Source: Victivallaceae bacterium (GTDB taxonomy: Bacteria; Verrucomicrobiota; Lentisphaeria; Victivallales; Victivallaceae). Taken from it: a DNA stretch of 55,158 nt. Positions 34,439 to 43,440 of the stretch are shown piece after piece. The position numbers and the translations under genes are program-made. The notes under the pieces are model-generated. The model saw only the letters and a list, made by a program, of their open reading frames with translations, was not told the DNA's origin and made no database searches. Position 1 is the stretch's first letter, and each line of letters opens with the position of its first letter. The stretch is from assembly GCA_028691615.1 (NCBI GenBank), contig JAQUYX010000002.1:1-55158 (forward strand). Direction: 5' to 3'.

Positions 34439-35689
34439 CTATTTGCGCCCCCCAAGCCTCTTGACCGTTGCAAGCAGATTGACTTTTTTTAGAATCGTAT
34501 AGACAATCGAACTATGCAGAATCGCGCACAGGATATCCAGCCGGGTCGTCCGGGCCCGCAGATCGATTCCGTGCGCCGCCGCGTATGCATAGCTGAGACG
34601 GGAAAACTGATCCCCCGCCGTCGGGTGCATCAGCATGGCAAAATCCCGCTTCCGGCATTCCTTGCGGTAATACTCCACGTCAAACGACTCGTGGAAATCA
34701 TCCAGTTTTTCCAGAATCTCCAGATCGGTCATTGTCCGGCGGCATTTGAGGCAATGCGAGCAGTTCCGTTCGACCGTCGCCGTGCTGTTGCAGACATTGA
34801 GGAACTTCTGCGCGGCGGGAAAATCCGAGATGAAATCAATCTTGGCAATCCGCCCCAACGCGGTTCCGTCGGCAATCAACTTCACCTCGGAAGTGGACAG
34901 TAGCGGGGTCAGAATCGGATCGATCAGCGACATATCGATATGCGTCGATGCGTTGCTCTTCTGATAATAGTCGAAGAGACGGTCATAAGTGAATCCGGCC
35001 GACGCCATGAAATAGCGATGAATCCGACCGCTCACAAAATAGATGGAGGCCGCATTCATCAGCGTGATCTCCGCCAGAATATTGTCCGGCAGGAAACTTG
35101 GCATGTTCCCGTCGATCGGGATGTACGGCAGATTCAACATCTGCGGCGCAGGCGCAAACGCGGCAAAACGCGCCCGGAATTTCGTCCGTGTCTGACGCAA
35201 TTCCTCCTCCGTGCGCCCCTGCCCGTGGGTTCCCACGTCAAAGAAAAACAACGTGTCCAAAGGTTCTTCGTCGCTCAGATGCTTCTTGACCGAATAAAAA
35301 GAATCGACTCCGCCGGAAAATCCAGTTCCGACGTTTTTTCCGATCGGGAAATGCCGTTTGGTCTCGGCGGTGACCCGGATCGGCTGCAATTTATCCCGGT
35401 ATGCGACCAGAAGCGGAATCACATCCGAATTGATCTGTTCCAGAAGCGTCTTGTTGACCGCGCCCTCCAGATGCAGATCTTCGCCACGGCGCATCGCAAA
35501 ATAAAGCAGTGCAAGCATAAAACAGTCGCTGGATTCCGAAGCCGCATAATCCGCATACGCTTCCGGAATGGAAAAATGCAAATTCCCGTGAATCGCGTCC
35601 AGCGGGATTTTGCCGCTACAAGAGATCCGGGCATTGTAAATGAAGCGCCCGTTTGAAATCTTTCCCTGTGGTACCCCGACAATCAACAT
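34439..35689 (-). CDS. PP-loop ATP-pyrophosphatase-like protein of unknown function
   Basis: 416 residues with the PP-loop GFSGGVDSFYSV (about 122-133) of adenylating enzymes and, near the C-terminus, NCSHCLKCRRTM, a Cys cluster that may bind metal. Similar proteins occur in polysaccharide and sugar-modification loci and are uncharacterised. It starts four bases after the polyol dehydrogenase-like gene, and the two are likely cotranscribed. The start follows GGGGAG some 12 bases upstream. Confidence 0.7.
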   Translation of the reverse strand: MLIVGVPQGKISNGRFIYNARISCSGKIPLDAIHGNLHFSIPEAYADYAASESSDCFMLALLYFAMRRGEDLHLEGAVNKTLLEQINSDVIPLLVAYRDKLQPIRVTAETKRHFPIGKNVGTGFSGGVDSFYSVKKHLSDEEPLDTLFFFDVGTHGQGRTEEELRQTRTKFRARFAAFAPAPQMLNLPYIPIDGNMPSFLPDNILAEITLMNAASIYFVSGRIHRYFMASAGFTYDRLFDYYQKSNASTHIDMSLIDPILTPLLSTSEVKLIADGTALGRIAKIDFISDFPAAQKFLNVCNSTATVERNCSHCLKCRRTMTDLEILEKLDDFHESFDVEYYRKECRKRDFAMLMHPTAGDQFSRLSYAYAAAHGIDLRARTTRLDILCAILHSSIVYTILKKVNLLATVKRLGGRK

Positions 35690-35693
35690 AAGT

Positions 35694-36824
35694 TCAGCAT
35701 GCTCCCCGCTCTGACGACAAAATCTGTTCCATTACCGTATTCTTGAGAGAAGCGTCCCCTTCCTCCGGCCATGCGGCGGAGGCCACGGTCACGCCGTACC
35801 GTTTGGCGGCAAGCGCGGCGCCCCGGGCCAGAATCGTCGGCTCCACCTTCATCTCCAGGCAAAGCCGGATCGCACCGATCACCCGGTCGTTCCAGGCAAG
35901 CTTCCGATCAAGATCGCGGATGACGCGATCCACGCTGTCGGCGAGAAAATCGGAAGTCATGCGTTCCAAAAGTTCCCCCGCCCATTCCAGATAATTTTTC
36001 TGTTCAAAATAGGGATCGACCCCGGCGAATTTCCGGCAAAGCGCCGGAGCGCACTCTTCGCGCAGCGCGCGACGGGTCAGTTCAATCACCTCGGGATACT
36101 TCTTGGCCTCCGACATGTACCGGCATCCTTTTTCAGCGGCCAGGATCCCCAACAGGAAGTGGCTTGCATTGTGCCCGTAAAGTTTGGCCTCTTCAAATGG
36201 ATAAATATCCTTCTTGGCGAAAAGATTGACGATTCCGACCTTCTCGATGCCGGGCGCGTCGGTGGTGTAGATTGTGGAAAAAGCCTCCACCAGATGCCCC
36301 TTGGCATATCCCGGAGCCAGCACGGGCAAGTCGGACTCGCCCGAGGCGAAAACCTTGCTCATCTTGCCGATCACCGTGTCAAGGAAATACGTATTCGGAT
36401 AGTTGCCGATGAGCTTCTGCAGCTCGGAGGCGGCCACCGTGCAATTTTCCGACGTGTAAACATAACGCAGCCCGGTCGGATTGCGGTCGAAACCAGCCTT
36501 GAGCCACGGGGCGGAGAAGCGATAAAAGGAAACCGCCGGCAAAGCGGTATTAATTGCAATCGCCTCCGATGCGGCCTGCGTAAGCTTCTCCAGATCCTCG
36601 GGCACGCTGGGATTGTAAATTTCGATCTTCCCATAGGTGTCGCTGACGATGGCGTCGCGACCTGCGGTATTGACCGTGATTGAACCGGAGGAACGGATTG
36701 CCTTGACCAGCGCGGTGTCCACATCCGCCAGTACGATCCGGTCGAAATGCCCCTGTGCGGCGCCCGCCACATAAATGCCCGTCTGAATCGGCCCGCAGCC
36801 GATCCCGAGAAATGTCTTGCCCAT
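35694..36824 (-). CDS. mannitol-1-phosphate 5-dehydrogenase-like polyol dehydrogenase
   Basis: 376 residues. It has an N-terminal Rossmann loop (GIGCGPIQTGI) with an Asp after the second strand (VLADVD), a TENC-like SENCTVAAS, and the long-chain polyol dehydrogenase segment EEAKLYGHNASHFLLG that resembles KLFTLNTGH of mannitol-1-phosphate dehydrogenase. It would oxidise a sugar alcohol phosphate or similar with NAD. The substrate is not sure, because the sequence diverges from MtlD. AAGGAG is eight bases from the ATG. Confidence 0.7.
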   Translation of the reverse strand: MGKTFLGIGCGPIQTGIYVAGAAQGHFDRIVLADVDTALVKAIRSSGSITVNTAGRDAIVSDTYGKIEIYNPSVPEDLEKLTQAASEAIAINTALPAVSFYRFSAPWLKAGFDRNPTGLRYVYTSENCTVAASELQKLIGNYPNTYFLDTVIGKMSKVFASGESDLPVLAPGYAKGHLVEAFSTIYTTDAPGIEKVGIVNLFAKKDIYPFEEAKLYGHNASHFLLGILAAEKGCRYMSEAKKYPEVIELTRRALREECAPALCRKFAGVDPYFEQKNYLEWAGELLERMTSDFLADSVDRVIRDLDRKLAWNDRVIGAIRLCLEMKVEPTILARGAALAAKRYGVTVASAAWPEEGDASLKNTVMEQILSSERGAC

Positions 36825-36972
36825 GTCCCTGACTCCTTACCGCTTCATCGCTTTTTAAAAAAAGTCCTGTCCGACGACTTTGACAACTCTTCCCCGAGAG
36901 ACCGTATCAAATTTGCTCCGTATGATCCTCCGGCTGCTTTCTTCGTTTCCACGCCCCCCTGAAAACAAGATC

Positions 36973-37045
36973 GGGAAAAACCTCTTCTCCGCGTACAGCA
37001 CAAAACCCTGTCGCGCCCCGTGCTGTATGAAAAAAAGTTCTTCCC
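36973..37045. repeat. dispersed hairpin element, copy downstream of secY
   Basis: The left arm GGGAAAAACCTC-TTCTCCGCG starts at 36973; an inner TACAGCAC/GTGCTGTA stem follows, and the right arm GTTCTTCCC ends at 37045. The left arm is nearly the same as the one at 38500-38520. It lies in the 275-base gap between the secY stop and the polyol dehydrogenase start; small frames here look like translations of the repeat, not genes. Confidence 0.6.
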
Positions 37046-37099
37046 ATTCGCCTTCATCCGGCTCGGCCTCAACCACGCCGAAAATTGTTCTTCCGCGCG

Positions 37100-38449
37100 T
37101 CAGTTCCGGCCCTTGAGGCGTCCGCTCTTGAGGAATCCGTCATAATGCCGCATGGTCAGGTGGGATTCCAGCTGGGTCATGGTATCCAGCACCACGCCGA
37201 CCATAATGAGCAAACTGGTGCCGCCGAAGAACTGCGCGACCATGAACGGGATCTTGAAACTTCCGTAAAGGAACATCGGGAAAAGTGCCAGCGCCACCAA
37301 AAAGACTGCGCCGCCGAAGGTGATCCGGGTCATCGTGGTGTCCAGATAATCCGCCGTCGGATTCCCGGGGCTGATTCCGGGGATGTACGCGCCTTCCTTT
37401 TTGAGATTATCGGCGATCTGAACCGGCTTGAACTGCGTGCCGACCCAGAAATAGGTGAATGCAAAGACCAGGAGGCCATAGGTAATCATGTATCCGGTTC
37501 CCATGTACTGGAAAGCCGCGGCCAGCGTTGTAAGGTTGAAATAACGGCAGACCCATTCCGGAATCACCATCAGCGCACCGGCGAAGATGATCGGCATGAC
37601 GCCGGCGAAGTTGACCTTGAGCGGCATGTGGGTGGCGCCGCCGGTCAGTTTGCTGCCGACCGCCTTGCGCACCATCTGGATCGGAATGCGCCGGTATCCC
37701 TGAGAAAGCATGATCGTCGCCGCCGTCACCGCCACAAACACGATCAGCAGCAGCAAGAGATGCACGACCCGGAAATCACCGGAACCGCTGTCCTGATTGA
37801 GGGTCATCTCCACCAGCTGGAAGACCGCTGCGGGCAGACGGGCGATAATGTTGATGGTAATAATCAGCGATACGCCGTTGCCGATTCCCCGGTCGGTGAT
37901 CTGCTCACCGAGCCACATAAAAATCATCGTCGTGCAGGTCAGCACAACCACCGTCATCGCCACGAAGAGCTGCTGATTTCCGACGAAAAGCGCGCCGGAC
38001 GGAGCAGGCAGCCCCAAACGGCTCGGATTGACCATTGCCATTGCGACGGTCACGCCCTGAATCAGACAGACCACAATGGTCAGGTAACGGGTGTACTGGT
38101 TAATTTTCTGACGACCGGACTCGCCCTCGCGGGCGATTTTTTCCAGAGAAGGCAGCACCGGCATCAGCAGCTGCAGAATGATCGACGCGGTGATGTAAGG
38201 CATGATCCCCAACGCGCCCAGTGCAAAGTTCTCCAGTGCGCCGCCGCTGAAAAGATCGAGCATGTCGATGATTCCGCCCGAACCGGCATGTTCGCGCAGT
38301 TTGGTTGTATATTCCAGAAGGGCCGAGGAGTTCACTCCGGGGCATGGGATGTTGCTGGCGAAACGCACCAGCACGATAATCAGGGCCGTGAACAGGAGCC
38401 GGACGCGGATCTCCTTGACCTTAAGCGTATTCCAGAAGGCGGAAAGCAT
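37100..38449 (-). CDS. secY: preprotein translocase subunit SecY
   Basis: 449 residues with ten transmembrane helices, the pore subunit of the Sec channel. Characteristic segments: RLLFTALIIVLVRFASNIPCPG, GGALENFALGALGIMPYI with the plug region (in part), GQWITD-like GEQITDRGIGNG, and the cytoplasmic loop GYRRIPIQMVRK. AGGA lies 11 bases before the ATG. Follows rplO after a 230-base structured gap. No adk, map or infA follows it. Confidence 0.96.
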   Translation of the reverse strand: MLSAFWNTLKVKEIRVRLLFTALIIVLVRFASNIPCPGVNSSALLEYTTKLREHAGSGGIIDMLDLFSGGALENFALGALGIMPYITASIILQLLMPVLPSLEKIAREGESGRQKINQYTRYLTIVVCLIQGVTVAMAMVNPSRLGLPAPSGALFVGNQQLFVAMTVVVLTCTTMIFMWLGEQITDRGIGNGVSLIITINIIARLPAAVFQLVEMTLNQDSGSGDFRVVHLLLLLIVFVAVTAATIMLSQGYRRIPIQMVRKAVGSKLTGGATHMPLKVNFAGVMPIIFAGALMVIPEWVCRYFNLTTLAAAFQYMGTGYMITYGLLVFAFTYFWVGTQFKPVQIADNLKKEGAYIPGISPGNPTADYLDTTMTRITFGGAVFLVALALFPMFLYGSFKIPFMVAQFFGGTSLLIMVGVVLDTMTQLESHLTMRHYDGFLKSGRLKGRN

Positions 38450-38497
38450 CTTTTTTTGATTCCTGTATTATTGATGTGATTTGGTTCCGAGAAAGAC

Positions 38498-38544
38498 AAG
38501 GGAAAACCTCCTTCTCCGCGATCCGGAGAAGAAAACTTTCCCTT
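38498..38544. repeat. dispersed hairpin element, copy upstream of secY
   Basis: AAGGGAAAA (38498-38506) pairs with TTTCCCTT (38537-38544), and CTTCTCCG (38511-38518) with CGGAGAAG (38524-38531), around a four- to five-base loop. It is in the secY leader, transcribed with the minus strand, and shares a 21-base arm with the copy at 36973. Confidence 0.65.
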
Positions 38545-38633
38545 GGCCCTGTCGAAGGCCACGGGAAAGAGCGTCACAACGTTCGGCATTGCCGTCCGGC
38601 TCGCGAACACTCTTTCTCGTTGACAAACAGCGT

Positions 38634-38671
38634 CCGATGCGACGCATTCTCGAAGGAGTGCATCGCATCGG
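38634..38671. repeat. hairpin just after rplO
   Basis: CCGATGCGACGCA (38634-38646) pairs with TGCATCGCATCGG (38659-38671) with one G-T pair, around a 12-base loop. It sits nine bases beyond the rplO stop and starts the 230-base rplO-secY gap. It may attenuate or process the transcript between L15 and SecY. Confidence 0.6.
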
Positions 38672-38679
38672 GGGTTTCG

Positions 38680-39174
38680 TTATTTCGTTTCCGCCTGTCC
38701 GTCACTGCATTCTTCGCAGTGACAGCAGCATTCCACAACGACGGCCTTGCCGCCGGCCTGCTCGATCTTCGCTGCGGCCGCCGCCGAAAACTTGTCGGCT
38801 TTGACCGTAACCGCCTTGGTCAACTCGCCGTTGGCGAGCACCTTGAGCAAAAGATTAGACTTGTTGAGCAGCTTCTTCGCACGCAGCGACTCCAGATCAA
38901 CCACATCTCCGGCATTGAAATGCTCTTCGATCAAATTCAGGTTGATCAGCTGGTAGTTCACCGGAGCGAGGCTCTTGAAGCCGCGCTTGGGCAGACGCCG
39001 GAACAGCGGGATCTGACCGCCTTCAAAGAAGGGACGGATCGTCGAACCGGTACGGGACTTCTGTCCTTTTTCGCCGCGGCCCGCGGTCTTGCCCCAGCCG
39101 GAGCTGTCGCCGCGGCCAACCCGCTTGCGACGATGCGTCGAACCGGGATTCGGGGAGAGTTCATGCAATTTCAT
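38680..39174 (-). CDS. rplO: 50S ribosomal protein L15 with unusual Cys-rich tail
   Basis: 164 residues. MKLHELSPNPGSTHRRKRVGRG and GKGQKSRTG-type region (EKGQKSRTG) identify L15. After the normal end (GGKAVVVE) the chain continues CCCHCEECSDGQAETK, which is not part of L15. The palindrome at 38701-38723 encodes this tail. The ATG at 39174 is where homology begins; an upstream extension of 12 codons has none. rpmD (L30), usual between rpsE and rplO, is absent. Confidence 0.95.
   Translation of the reverse strand: MKLHELSPNPGSTHRRKRVGRGDSSGWGKTAGRGEKGQKSRTGSTIRPFFEGGQIPLFRRLPKRGFKSLAPVNYQLINLNLIEEHFNAGDVVDLESLRAKKLLNKSNLLLKVLANGELTKAVTVKADKFSAAAAAKIEQAGGKAVVVECCCHCEECSDGQAETK
38701..38723. 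repeat. palindrome inside the rplO 3' end
   Basis: GTCACTGC (38701-38708) and GCAGTGAC (38716-38723) are exact complements with a seven-base loop. In frame on the minus strand it encodes the CHCEECSD part of the L15 tail. It resembles the widely scattered palindromes whose translation reads CHCEERSDEAI. Confidence 0.6.
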
Positions 39175-39190
39175 TTCGTGCGTCTCCTTG

Positions 39191-39748
39191 TTACTTCGCT
39201 TCGGCTGCAACGGCTTCCGCCGCAGGAGCCGTCACGGTCAGACCGCGCTTGCTCATAATCTCTTCGCGACTGCGCAGAGAAGAAAGCGCCTTGAACGTGG
39301 CTTTCGCCACATTCGCCTGGTTATTCGCACCCAGCGACTTCGCCAGCACGTCCTTAATGCCCGCAAGTTCGAGAATTGCGCGCATCGCGCCGCCGGCAAT
39401 CAAACCGGTACCGGGACTGGCAGGACGAATCAGCACCCGCGCACCACCGAATTTGACTTCGATCTGATGCGGGATGGTCGGTCCGACCAGCGGAACGGTC
39501 ATCATATTACGACGAGCCGAATCGTTTCCTTTGCGAATCGCATCGGAAACTTCATTGGCTTTGCCATAACCGTACCCGACATTGCCTTCGCGATTGCCGA
39601 CAACCACAAACGCGCCGAAACTGAAGTTCTTGCCGCCCTTCACGACTTTGGCGCTGCGGTTGATGCAAATTACGCTCTCTTCAAGCTCCGGCATCCCCGC
39701 TTGCGCGTTGTTGTCCGGTTTCTCCATTCTAGATTCACGCTTAGCCAT
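39191..39748 (-). CDS. rpsE: 30S ribosomal protein S5
   Basis: 185 residues with the S5 segments GGKNFSFGAFVVVGN, GYGYGKANEVSDAI and APAAPG-like RPASPGTGLIAGG. AGGAG lies five bases before the ATG at 39748; an in-frame GTG six bases upstream is less likely. A C-terminal Ala/Glu-rich tail is present. It starts eight bases after rplR. Confidence 0.96.
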   Translation of the reverse strand: MAKRESRMEKPDNNAQAGMPELEESVICINRSAKVVKGGKNFSFGAFVVVGNREGNVGYGYGKANEVSDAIRKGNDSARRNMMTVPLVGPTIPHQIEVKFGGARVLIRPASPGTGLIAGGAMRAILELAGIKDVLAKSLGANNQANVAKATFKALSSLRSREEIMSKRGLTVTAPAAEAVAAEAK

Positions 39749-39756
39749 TTGCACTC

Positions 39757-40119
39757 CTAAAACTTGAGTCCGTTTTCACGCGCGGTGTCGGCGATCGCCT
39801 TGACCCGACCGTGGAATTTGAATCCCGAACGATCGAAGACAACCTCCGAAATCCCCTTGGCCACCGCACGTTCCGCAGCCATTTTGCCCAGCATGACGGC
39901 ACCTGCCATATTCGGCAGCGCCTTCTCCGCCTTGAACGCGGCGTCCAGGGAGGAAACCGACGCCAGAGTCCGTCCCGCCACATCGTCGATGAACTGGCAA
40001 TAAATATTATTCGCGGTAATGCTCACGCAGAAGCGCGGACGCTCGGCAGTTCCGGAAATCTTCTTCCGAATCCGCATGTGCCGCTTGGTGCGCTGCTCTT
40101 TGGTATCAATAACAGCCAT
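39757..40119 (-). CDS. rplR: 50S ribosomal protein L18
   Basis: 120 residues: [55 protein letters not shown] (in part) are standard L18. It binds 5S rRNA. Twelve bases after rplF. Confidence 0.97.
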   Translation of the reverse strand: MAVIDTKEQRTKRHMRIRKKISGTAERPRFCVSITANNIYCQFIDDVAGRTLASVSSLDAAFKAEKALPNMAGAVMLGKMAAERAVAKGISEVVFDRSGFKFHGRVKAIADTARENGLKF

Positions 40120-40131
40120 GATTCAGCTCCT

Positions 40132-40662
40132 TTAGCCAACCGTTTTGCCTTCCTTGAGCGTGATATGCTCGTCAACATAACGAATTCCCTTGCCCTTGTA
40201 AGGTTCGGGAGCGCGGAAAGAACGAATCGTAGCGGCAGCCTGGCCCACGGCCTGCTTGTCTGCGCCCTCGATCAGAATCTTGTCCTCTTTGACGGTCACT
40301 TTCACGCCCTGCGGCACGACATACTCCACCGGATGCGAGAAACCGAGGCTCAACACCAGCTTGCTTCCCTGCATCTGCGCGCGGTAACCCACGCCCACGA
40401 TGGCCAGCTCTTTTTTGAACCCTTCGGAAACTCCGACGACCATATTGTGCACAAGACTGCGCGCAAGACCGTGCATTGCACTGGCTTCCTGCGTGTCATT
40501 GTCGCACTTGACGATCACTTCGTTGCCGACGACTTCCGCACTTACCAGCGCGGGAAGGGTCATCTCCAACTTCGCCTTGCCTTCCACGGTAACCACAGTG
40601 CCATTGACGGCCACTTTGACTCCCGCCGGAATCGCCACAGGCTTTTTTCCTATCCGTGACAT
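40132..40662 (-). CDS. rplF: 50S ribosomal protein L6
   Basis: 176 residues with MSRIGKKPVAIPAGV at the start and EPYKGKGIRYVDE near the end, the L6 signature. Normal size. 30 bases after rpsH. Confidence 0.97.
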   Translation of the reverse strand: MSRIGKKPVAIPAGVKVAVNGTVVTVEGKAKLEMTLPALVSAEVVGNEVIVKCDNDTQEASAMHGLARSLVHNMVVGVSEGFKKELAIVGVGYRAQMQGSKLVLSLGFSHPVEYVVPQGVKVTVKEDKILIEGADKQAVGQAAATIRSFRAPEPYKGKGIRYVDEHITLKEGKTVG

Positions 40663-40692
40663 CTTGTATTTTCCCTCACACTGAAAGTTGCG

Positions 40693-41088
40693 TTACCAAA
40701 CGTAACAGAGGATCTCTCCCCCGACGTTCTTCTTGGCGGCAACCCGGCCGGAAAGAATCCCGTCCGGCGTTGACAGCACCACCGTGCCCAGCCCGTTGCG
40801 AACCTTCGGAATCTGCGTGCTCTGGCAATAAATCCGGCACGAGGGCTTGCTCACCCGCTCGATTCCCTCGATCACTGGCTTCTTGTCGTAATACTTCAAA
40901 TCGATCGACAGCACCTTCTTGACACCGTCTTCGACCACCTGAAATCCGGCGATATACCCTTCGGACTGAAGAACTTGCGCAATGGCAGCCTTCATCTTGC
41001 TCCCCGGCATCGAAACCGTGACAAGACCGGCGGACCCCGCATTGCGGATCCGGGTAAGCATATCGGCGACAGGATCTTGCATACTCAT
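40693..41088 (-). CDS. rpsH: 30S ribosomal protein S8
   Basis: 131 residues: MQDPVADMLTRIRNA and the C-terminal STPDGILSGRVAAKKNVGGEILCYVW match S8 (GxLSDxxAR region slightly changed). Start follows GGGGAG. Confidence 0.97.
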   Translation of the reverse strand: MSMQDPVADMLTRIRNAGSAGLVTVSMPGSKMKAAIAQVLQSEGYIAGFQVVEDGVKKVLSIDLKYYDKKPVIEGIERVSKPSCRIYCQSTQIPKVRNGLGTVVLSTPDGILSGRVAAKKNVGGEILCYVW

Positions 41089-41112
41089 AATGATGTTTCT
41101 CCCCTTCTGGAA

Positions 41113-41298
41113 TTACCAGCTCGCCTTCGTCACACCCGGAATCTGCCCCTTCGAGGCCAGCTCGCGGAAACAGATACGGCACAACTGGAACTTACGGATA
41201 TACGCCCGCGCACGGCCGCAATTGCGGCAGCGTGTATAGTTGCGCACGGCAAACTTATGCGGACGGATCGATTTGATAATCAAACTGGTTTTGGCCAT
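41113..41298 (-). CDS. rpsN: 30S ribosomal protein S14, zinc type
   Basis: 61 residues, the short zinc-binding form: [21 protein letters not shown] has two CxxC pairs. The zinc-free long form is absent in this cluster. Between rplE and rpsH as usual. Confidence 0.96.
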   Translation of the reverse strand: MAKTSLIIKSIRPHKFAVRNYTRCRNCGRARAYIRKFQLCRICFRELASKGQIPGVTKASW

Positions 41299-41312
41299 GT
41301 TTTCGTCACTCC

Positions 41313-41861
41313 TTACGCTTGCTTGCCCGTGGTGAACGGGATTTCCATCATCTTCAGAAGCTCACGCGCCGCTTCGTCAGTCTTGGCGGTCGTGACAATC
41401 GTGATGTTGATCCCGAGCGGGTACTTGAGCTTGTCGGTGTCGATTTCCGTGAAAACCGAAACATCCGGCACGCCGACATTGTAATTGCCGCGCCCGTCAA
41501 ACCCTTTGTCCGAAATTCCCCGGAAGTCGCGCACACGCGGCATCGCATTGTGCACAAAACGATCGAGAAATTCATACATCCGGGTTCCGCGAAGCGTAAC
41601 CATCACACCATTGGACATTCCGACGCGCAGCTTGAAATTCGCCACGTTCTTGCGAGCCTTGGTGATTACCGGCTGCTGACCGGCCAGAGCCGCGATCTGC
41701 TTCTTCGCCTCGGTGAAAGCATCGCGCTCCGCGCTGCTCTTTACACCGGTGCTGATGACAATCTTCGTCAGCTTCGGAATTTCCATAACGTTGCTCAGCC
41801 CCAGTGAGGCCTGCAGCGCCGGACGAACTTCGTCCTTGTATTTTTTCATCATATCGGGCAT
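41313..41861 (-). CDS. rplE: 50S ribosomal protein L5
   Basis: 182 residues with [34 protein letters not shown] and [19 protein letters not shown], all L5. Six bases after rplX. Binds 5S rRNA with L18. Confidence 0.97.
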   Translation of the reverse strand: MPDMMKKYKDEVRPALQASLGLSNVMEIPKLTKIVISTGVKSSAERDAFTEAKKQIAALAGQQPVITKARKNVANFKLRVGMSNGVMVTLRGTRMYEFLDRFVHNAMPRVRDFRGISDKGFDGRGNYNVGVPDVSVFTEIDTDKLKYPLGINITIVTTAKTDEAARELLKMMEIPFTTGKQA

Positions 41862-41867
41862 TTTACA

Positions 41868-42125
41868 TTACTCCGTCTTTTTTTCCTCGGCGACCTTCGC
41901 CACGTTGGAAACATGCACCGACACCGTGCGCTCAACCATCCCGCCGCGCGGGTTGGCCTGGCTCTTCTTGATCGTGCGTTTGCCGATCTTACGGTCTTTC
42001 TGCTCGGTGAACTCAAGGACCACACGGTCGTTCTTGGTCAGAACCGCCTTGATGACCGCGCCTTCCCCCTTGTGGGTGCCGGAAATCACAACGACTTTAT
42101 CGGCCTTCTTGACATGGTAACTCAT
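41868..42125 (-). CDS. rplX: 50S ribosomal protein L24
   Basis: 85 residues, a short L24 with the KOW motif VKKADKVVVISGTHKGEGAV near the N-terminus. The usual length is about 100, so the C-terminus is trimmed. Its start overlaps the rplN stop by one base (TAATG). Confidence 0.95.
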   Translation of the reverse strand: MSYHVKKADKVVVISGTHKGEGAVIKAVLTKNDRVVLEFTEQKDRKIGKRTIKKSQANPRGGMVERTVSVHVSNVAKVAEEKKTE

Positions 42126-42490
42126 TACAGCACCTCCGGCGCAAGCGAGACGATCTTCATGAAGTTCTTCTCGCGCAGTTCACGCGCCACGGGCCCGAAA
42201 ATACGGGTTCCGATCGGATTGTTTTCCTTGTCGATCAGCACCGCGGCGTTGCTGTCAAAGCTCAAATACGAGCCGTCGGCACGGCGAATGTGACGCTTCG
42301 TGCGCACGATCACCGCTCGGACGACCTGTCCCTTTTTCACCGAACCGTCCGGAATCGCTTCCTCGACGGCGGCGGTTACGACATCGCCGATCCGGGCAAC
42401 ACTGCGGGCCTGACCAATAATGGTCACCGTCAGCAGTTTTTTCGCTCCGGAATTGTCGGCCACGTCCAAAATTGTCTGCATTTGAATCAT
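42125..42490 (-). CDS. rplN: 50S ribosomal protein L14
   Basis: 121 residues: [19 protein letters not shown] and the ending [20 protein letters not shown] are standard L14. Overlaps rplX by one base. Confidence 0.97.
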   Translation of the reverse strand: MIQMQTILDVADNSGAKKLLTVTIIGQARSVARIGDVVTAAVEEAIPDGSVKKGQVVRAVIVRTKRHIRRADGSYLSFDSNAAVLIDKENNPIGTRIFGPVARELREKNFMKIVSLAPEVL

Positions 42491-42508
42491 GATGACTTAC
42501 TCCGGCTC

Positions 42509-42784
42509 TTACGCTTCCGCCGCGCGGCTGAGAATCTCAAGCAGCCGCCAACGTTTGTTGCGGCTGAGAGGACGAGTTTCGATGATCCGGACGGTATCGC
42601 CGGTCTTCGCTTCGTTCTTCTCGTCATGCGCGGTGAATTTTTTTCTGATTTTCACAACCTTCTTGTACAGCGGATGCGCCGTACGACGGTCCACGTTCAC
42701 CACAATGGTCTTGTCCTGGCAGTCGCTCACCACGACGCCAACCATTTCCTTGCGGTTTCCACGTTTGTTTTCAACTTCACTCAT
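42509..42784 (-). CDS. rpsQ: 30S ribosomal protein S17
   Basis: 91 residues: [27 protein letters not shown] and [20 protein letters not shown] are S17 segments. In normal order between rpmC and rplN. Confidence 0.96.
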   Translation of the reverse strand: MSEVENKRGNRKEMVGVVVSDCQDKTIVVNVDRRTAHPLYKKVVKIRKKFTAHDEKNEAKTGDTVRIIETRPLSRNKRWRLLEILSRAAEA

Positions 42785-42804
42785 AGCTTACACCTGGTGT
42801 TTCG

Positions 42805-43011
42805 TCATTCGGCCTTCGCCGCATTGACCGCGCGAACAGCCTGCTCAGTCAGCAGACGCGCGATGTCACGACGGACGTTCCGGACCTGTGCTGTCTTTTC
42901 CAGCTGCCCGGTACGGCTCTGAATCTTCAGATTGAGCTTCTCGCGGCGCAGGGCTTCCACCTTCCCGGAAAGCTCCGCATCCGTCAACTCACGAATATCT
43001 TTGTTCGTCAT
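42805..43011 (-). CDS. rpmC: 50S ribosomal protein L29
   Basis: 68 residues, two helices: DIRELTDAELSGKVEALRRE then QVRNVRRDIARLLTE. Typical L29 size and position. Confidence 0.94.
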   Translation of the reverse strand: MTNKDIRELTDAELSGKVEALRREKLNLKIQSRTGQLEKTAQVRNVRRDIARLLTEQAVRAVNAAKAE

Positions 43012-43026
43012 CTTTGGTCTCTCCCG

Positions 43027-43440
43027 TTACTCGCCGCGCGAAATAAATTTGCAGCGCAGACAAAGCTTGTTTGCAGCGCGGCTCATCGCCTCGCGGGCCG
43101 TCGTCTCACTGCAACCGGAAACCTCAAAGAGGACCCGGCCCGGCTTCACCGGAGCGACCCAGCCTTCCACCGCGCCTTTTCCTTTGCCCATACGGACTTC
43201 CAACGGCTTCTTGGTGAACGACTTGAAAGGGAACACCCGAATCCACACCTTGCCGGTACGCTTGAGATGCCGGTTGATGGCCACACGGGCTGCTTCAATC
43301 TGATTGTTGGTAAGGTACCCGCGGCTCAAAGCCTGCAGCGCGAAATCTCCGAAATCAATCTTGTTGTTGGTAGTAGCAAGACCGGAGTTATCGCCGCGCT
43401 GAATTTTTCTGTACTTTACCCTTTTTGGCATTAACGGCAT
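43027..43440 (-). CDS. rplP: 50S ribosomal protein L16
   Basis: 137 residues: [30 protein letters not shown]-like [10 protein letters not shown], and [19 protein letters not shown] (in part) identify L16. GGAGG nine bases before the ATG at 43440 favours this start, which overlaps the rpsC end by 53 bases; ATG at 43431 would be the shorter choice. Confidence 0.96.
   Translation of the reverse strand: MPLMPKRVKYRKIQRGDNSGLATTNNKIDFGDFALQALSRGYLTNNQIEAARVAINRHLKRTGKVWIRVFPFKSFTKKPLEVRMGKGKGAVEGWVAPVKPGRVLFEVSGCSETTAREAMSRAANKLCLRCKFISRGE

Noticed and set aside
34210-34473. Minus-strand frames in the gap before the SPFH operon
   Set aside because: They pass through the inverted-repeat element and have no recognisable domain; kept as repeat only.
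36855-37076. 73-codon minus-strand frame after secY
   Set aside because: It is the translation of the repeat element at 36973-37045, with no ribosome site and other frames equally open.
38468-38668. 66-codon frame between rplO and secY
   Set aside because: Encoded by hairpins of the gap; Arg/Ser/Gly rich with no start signal.
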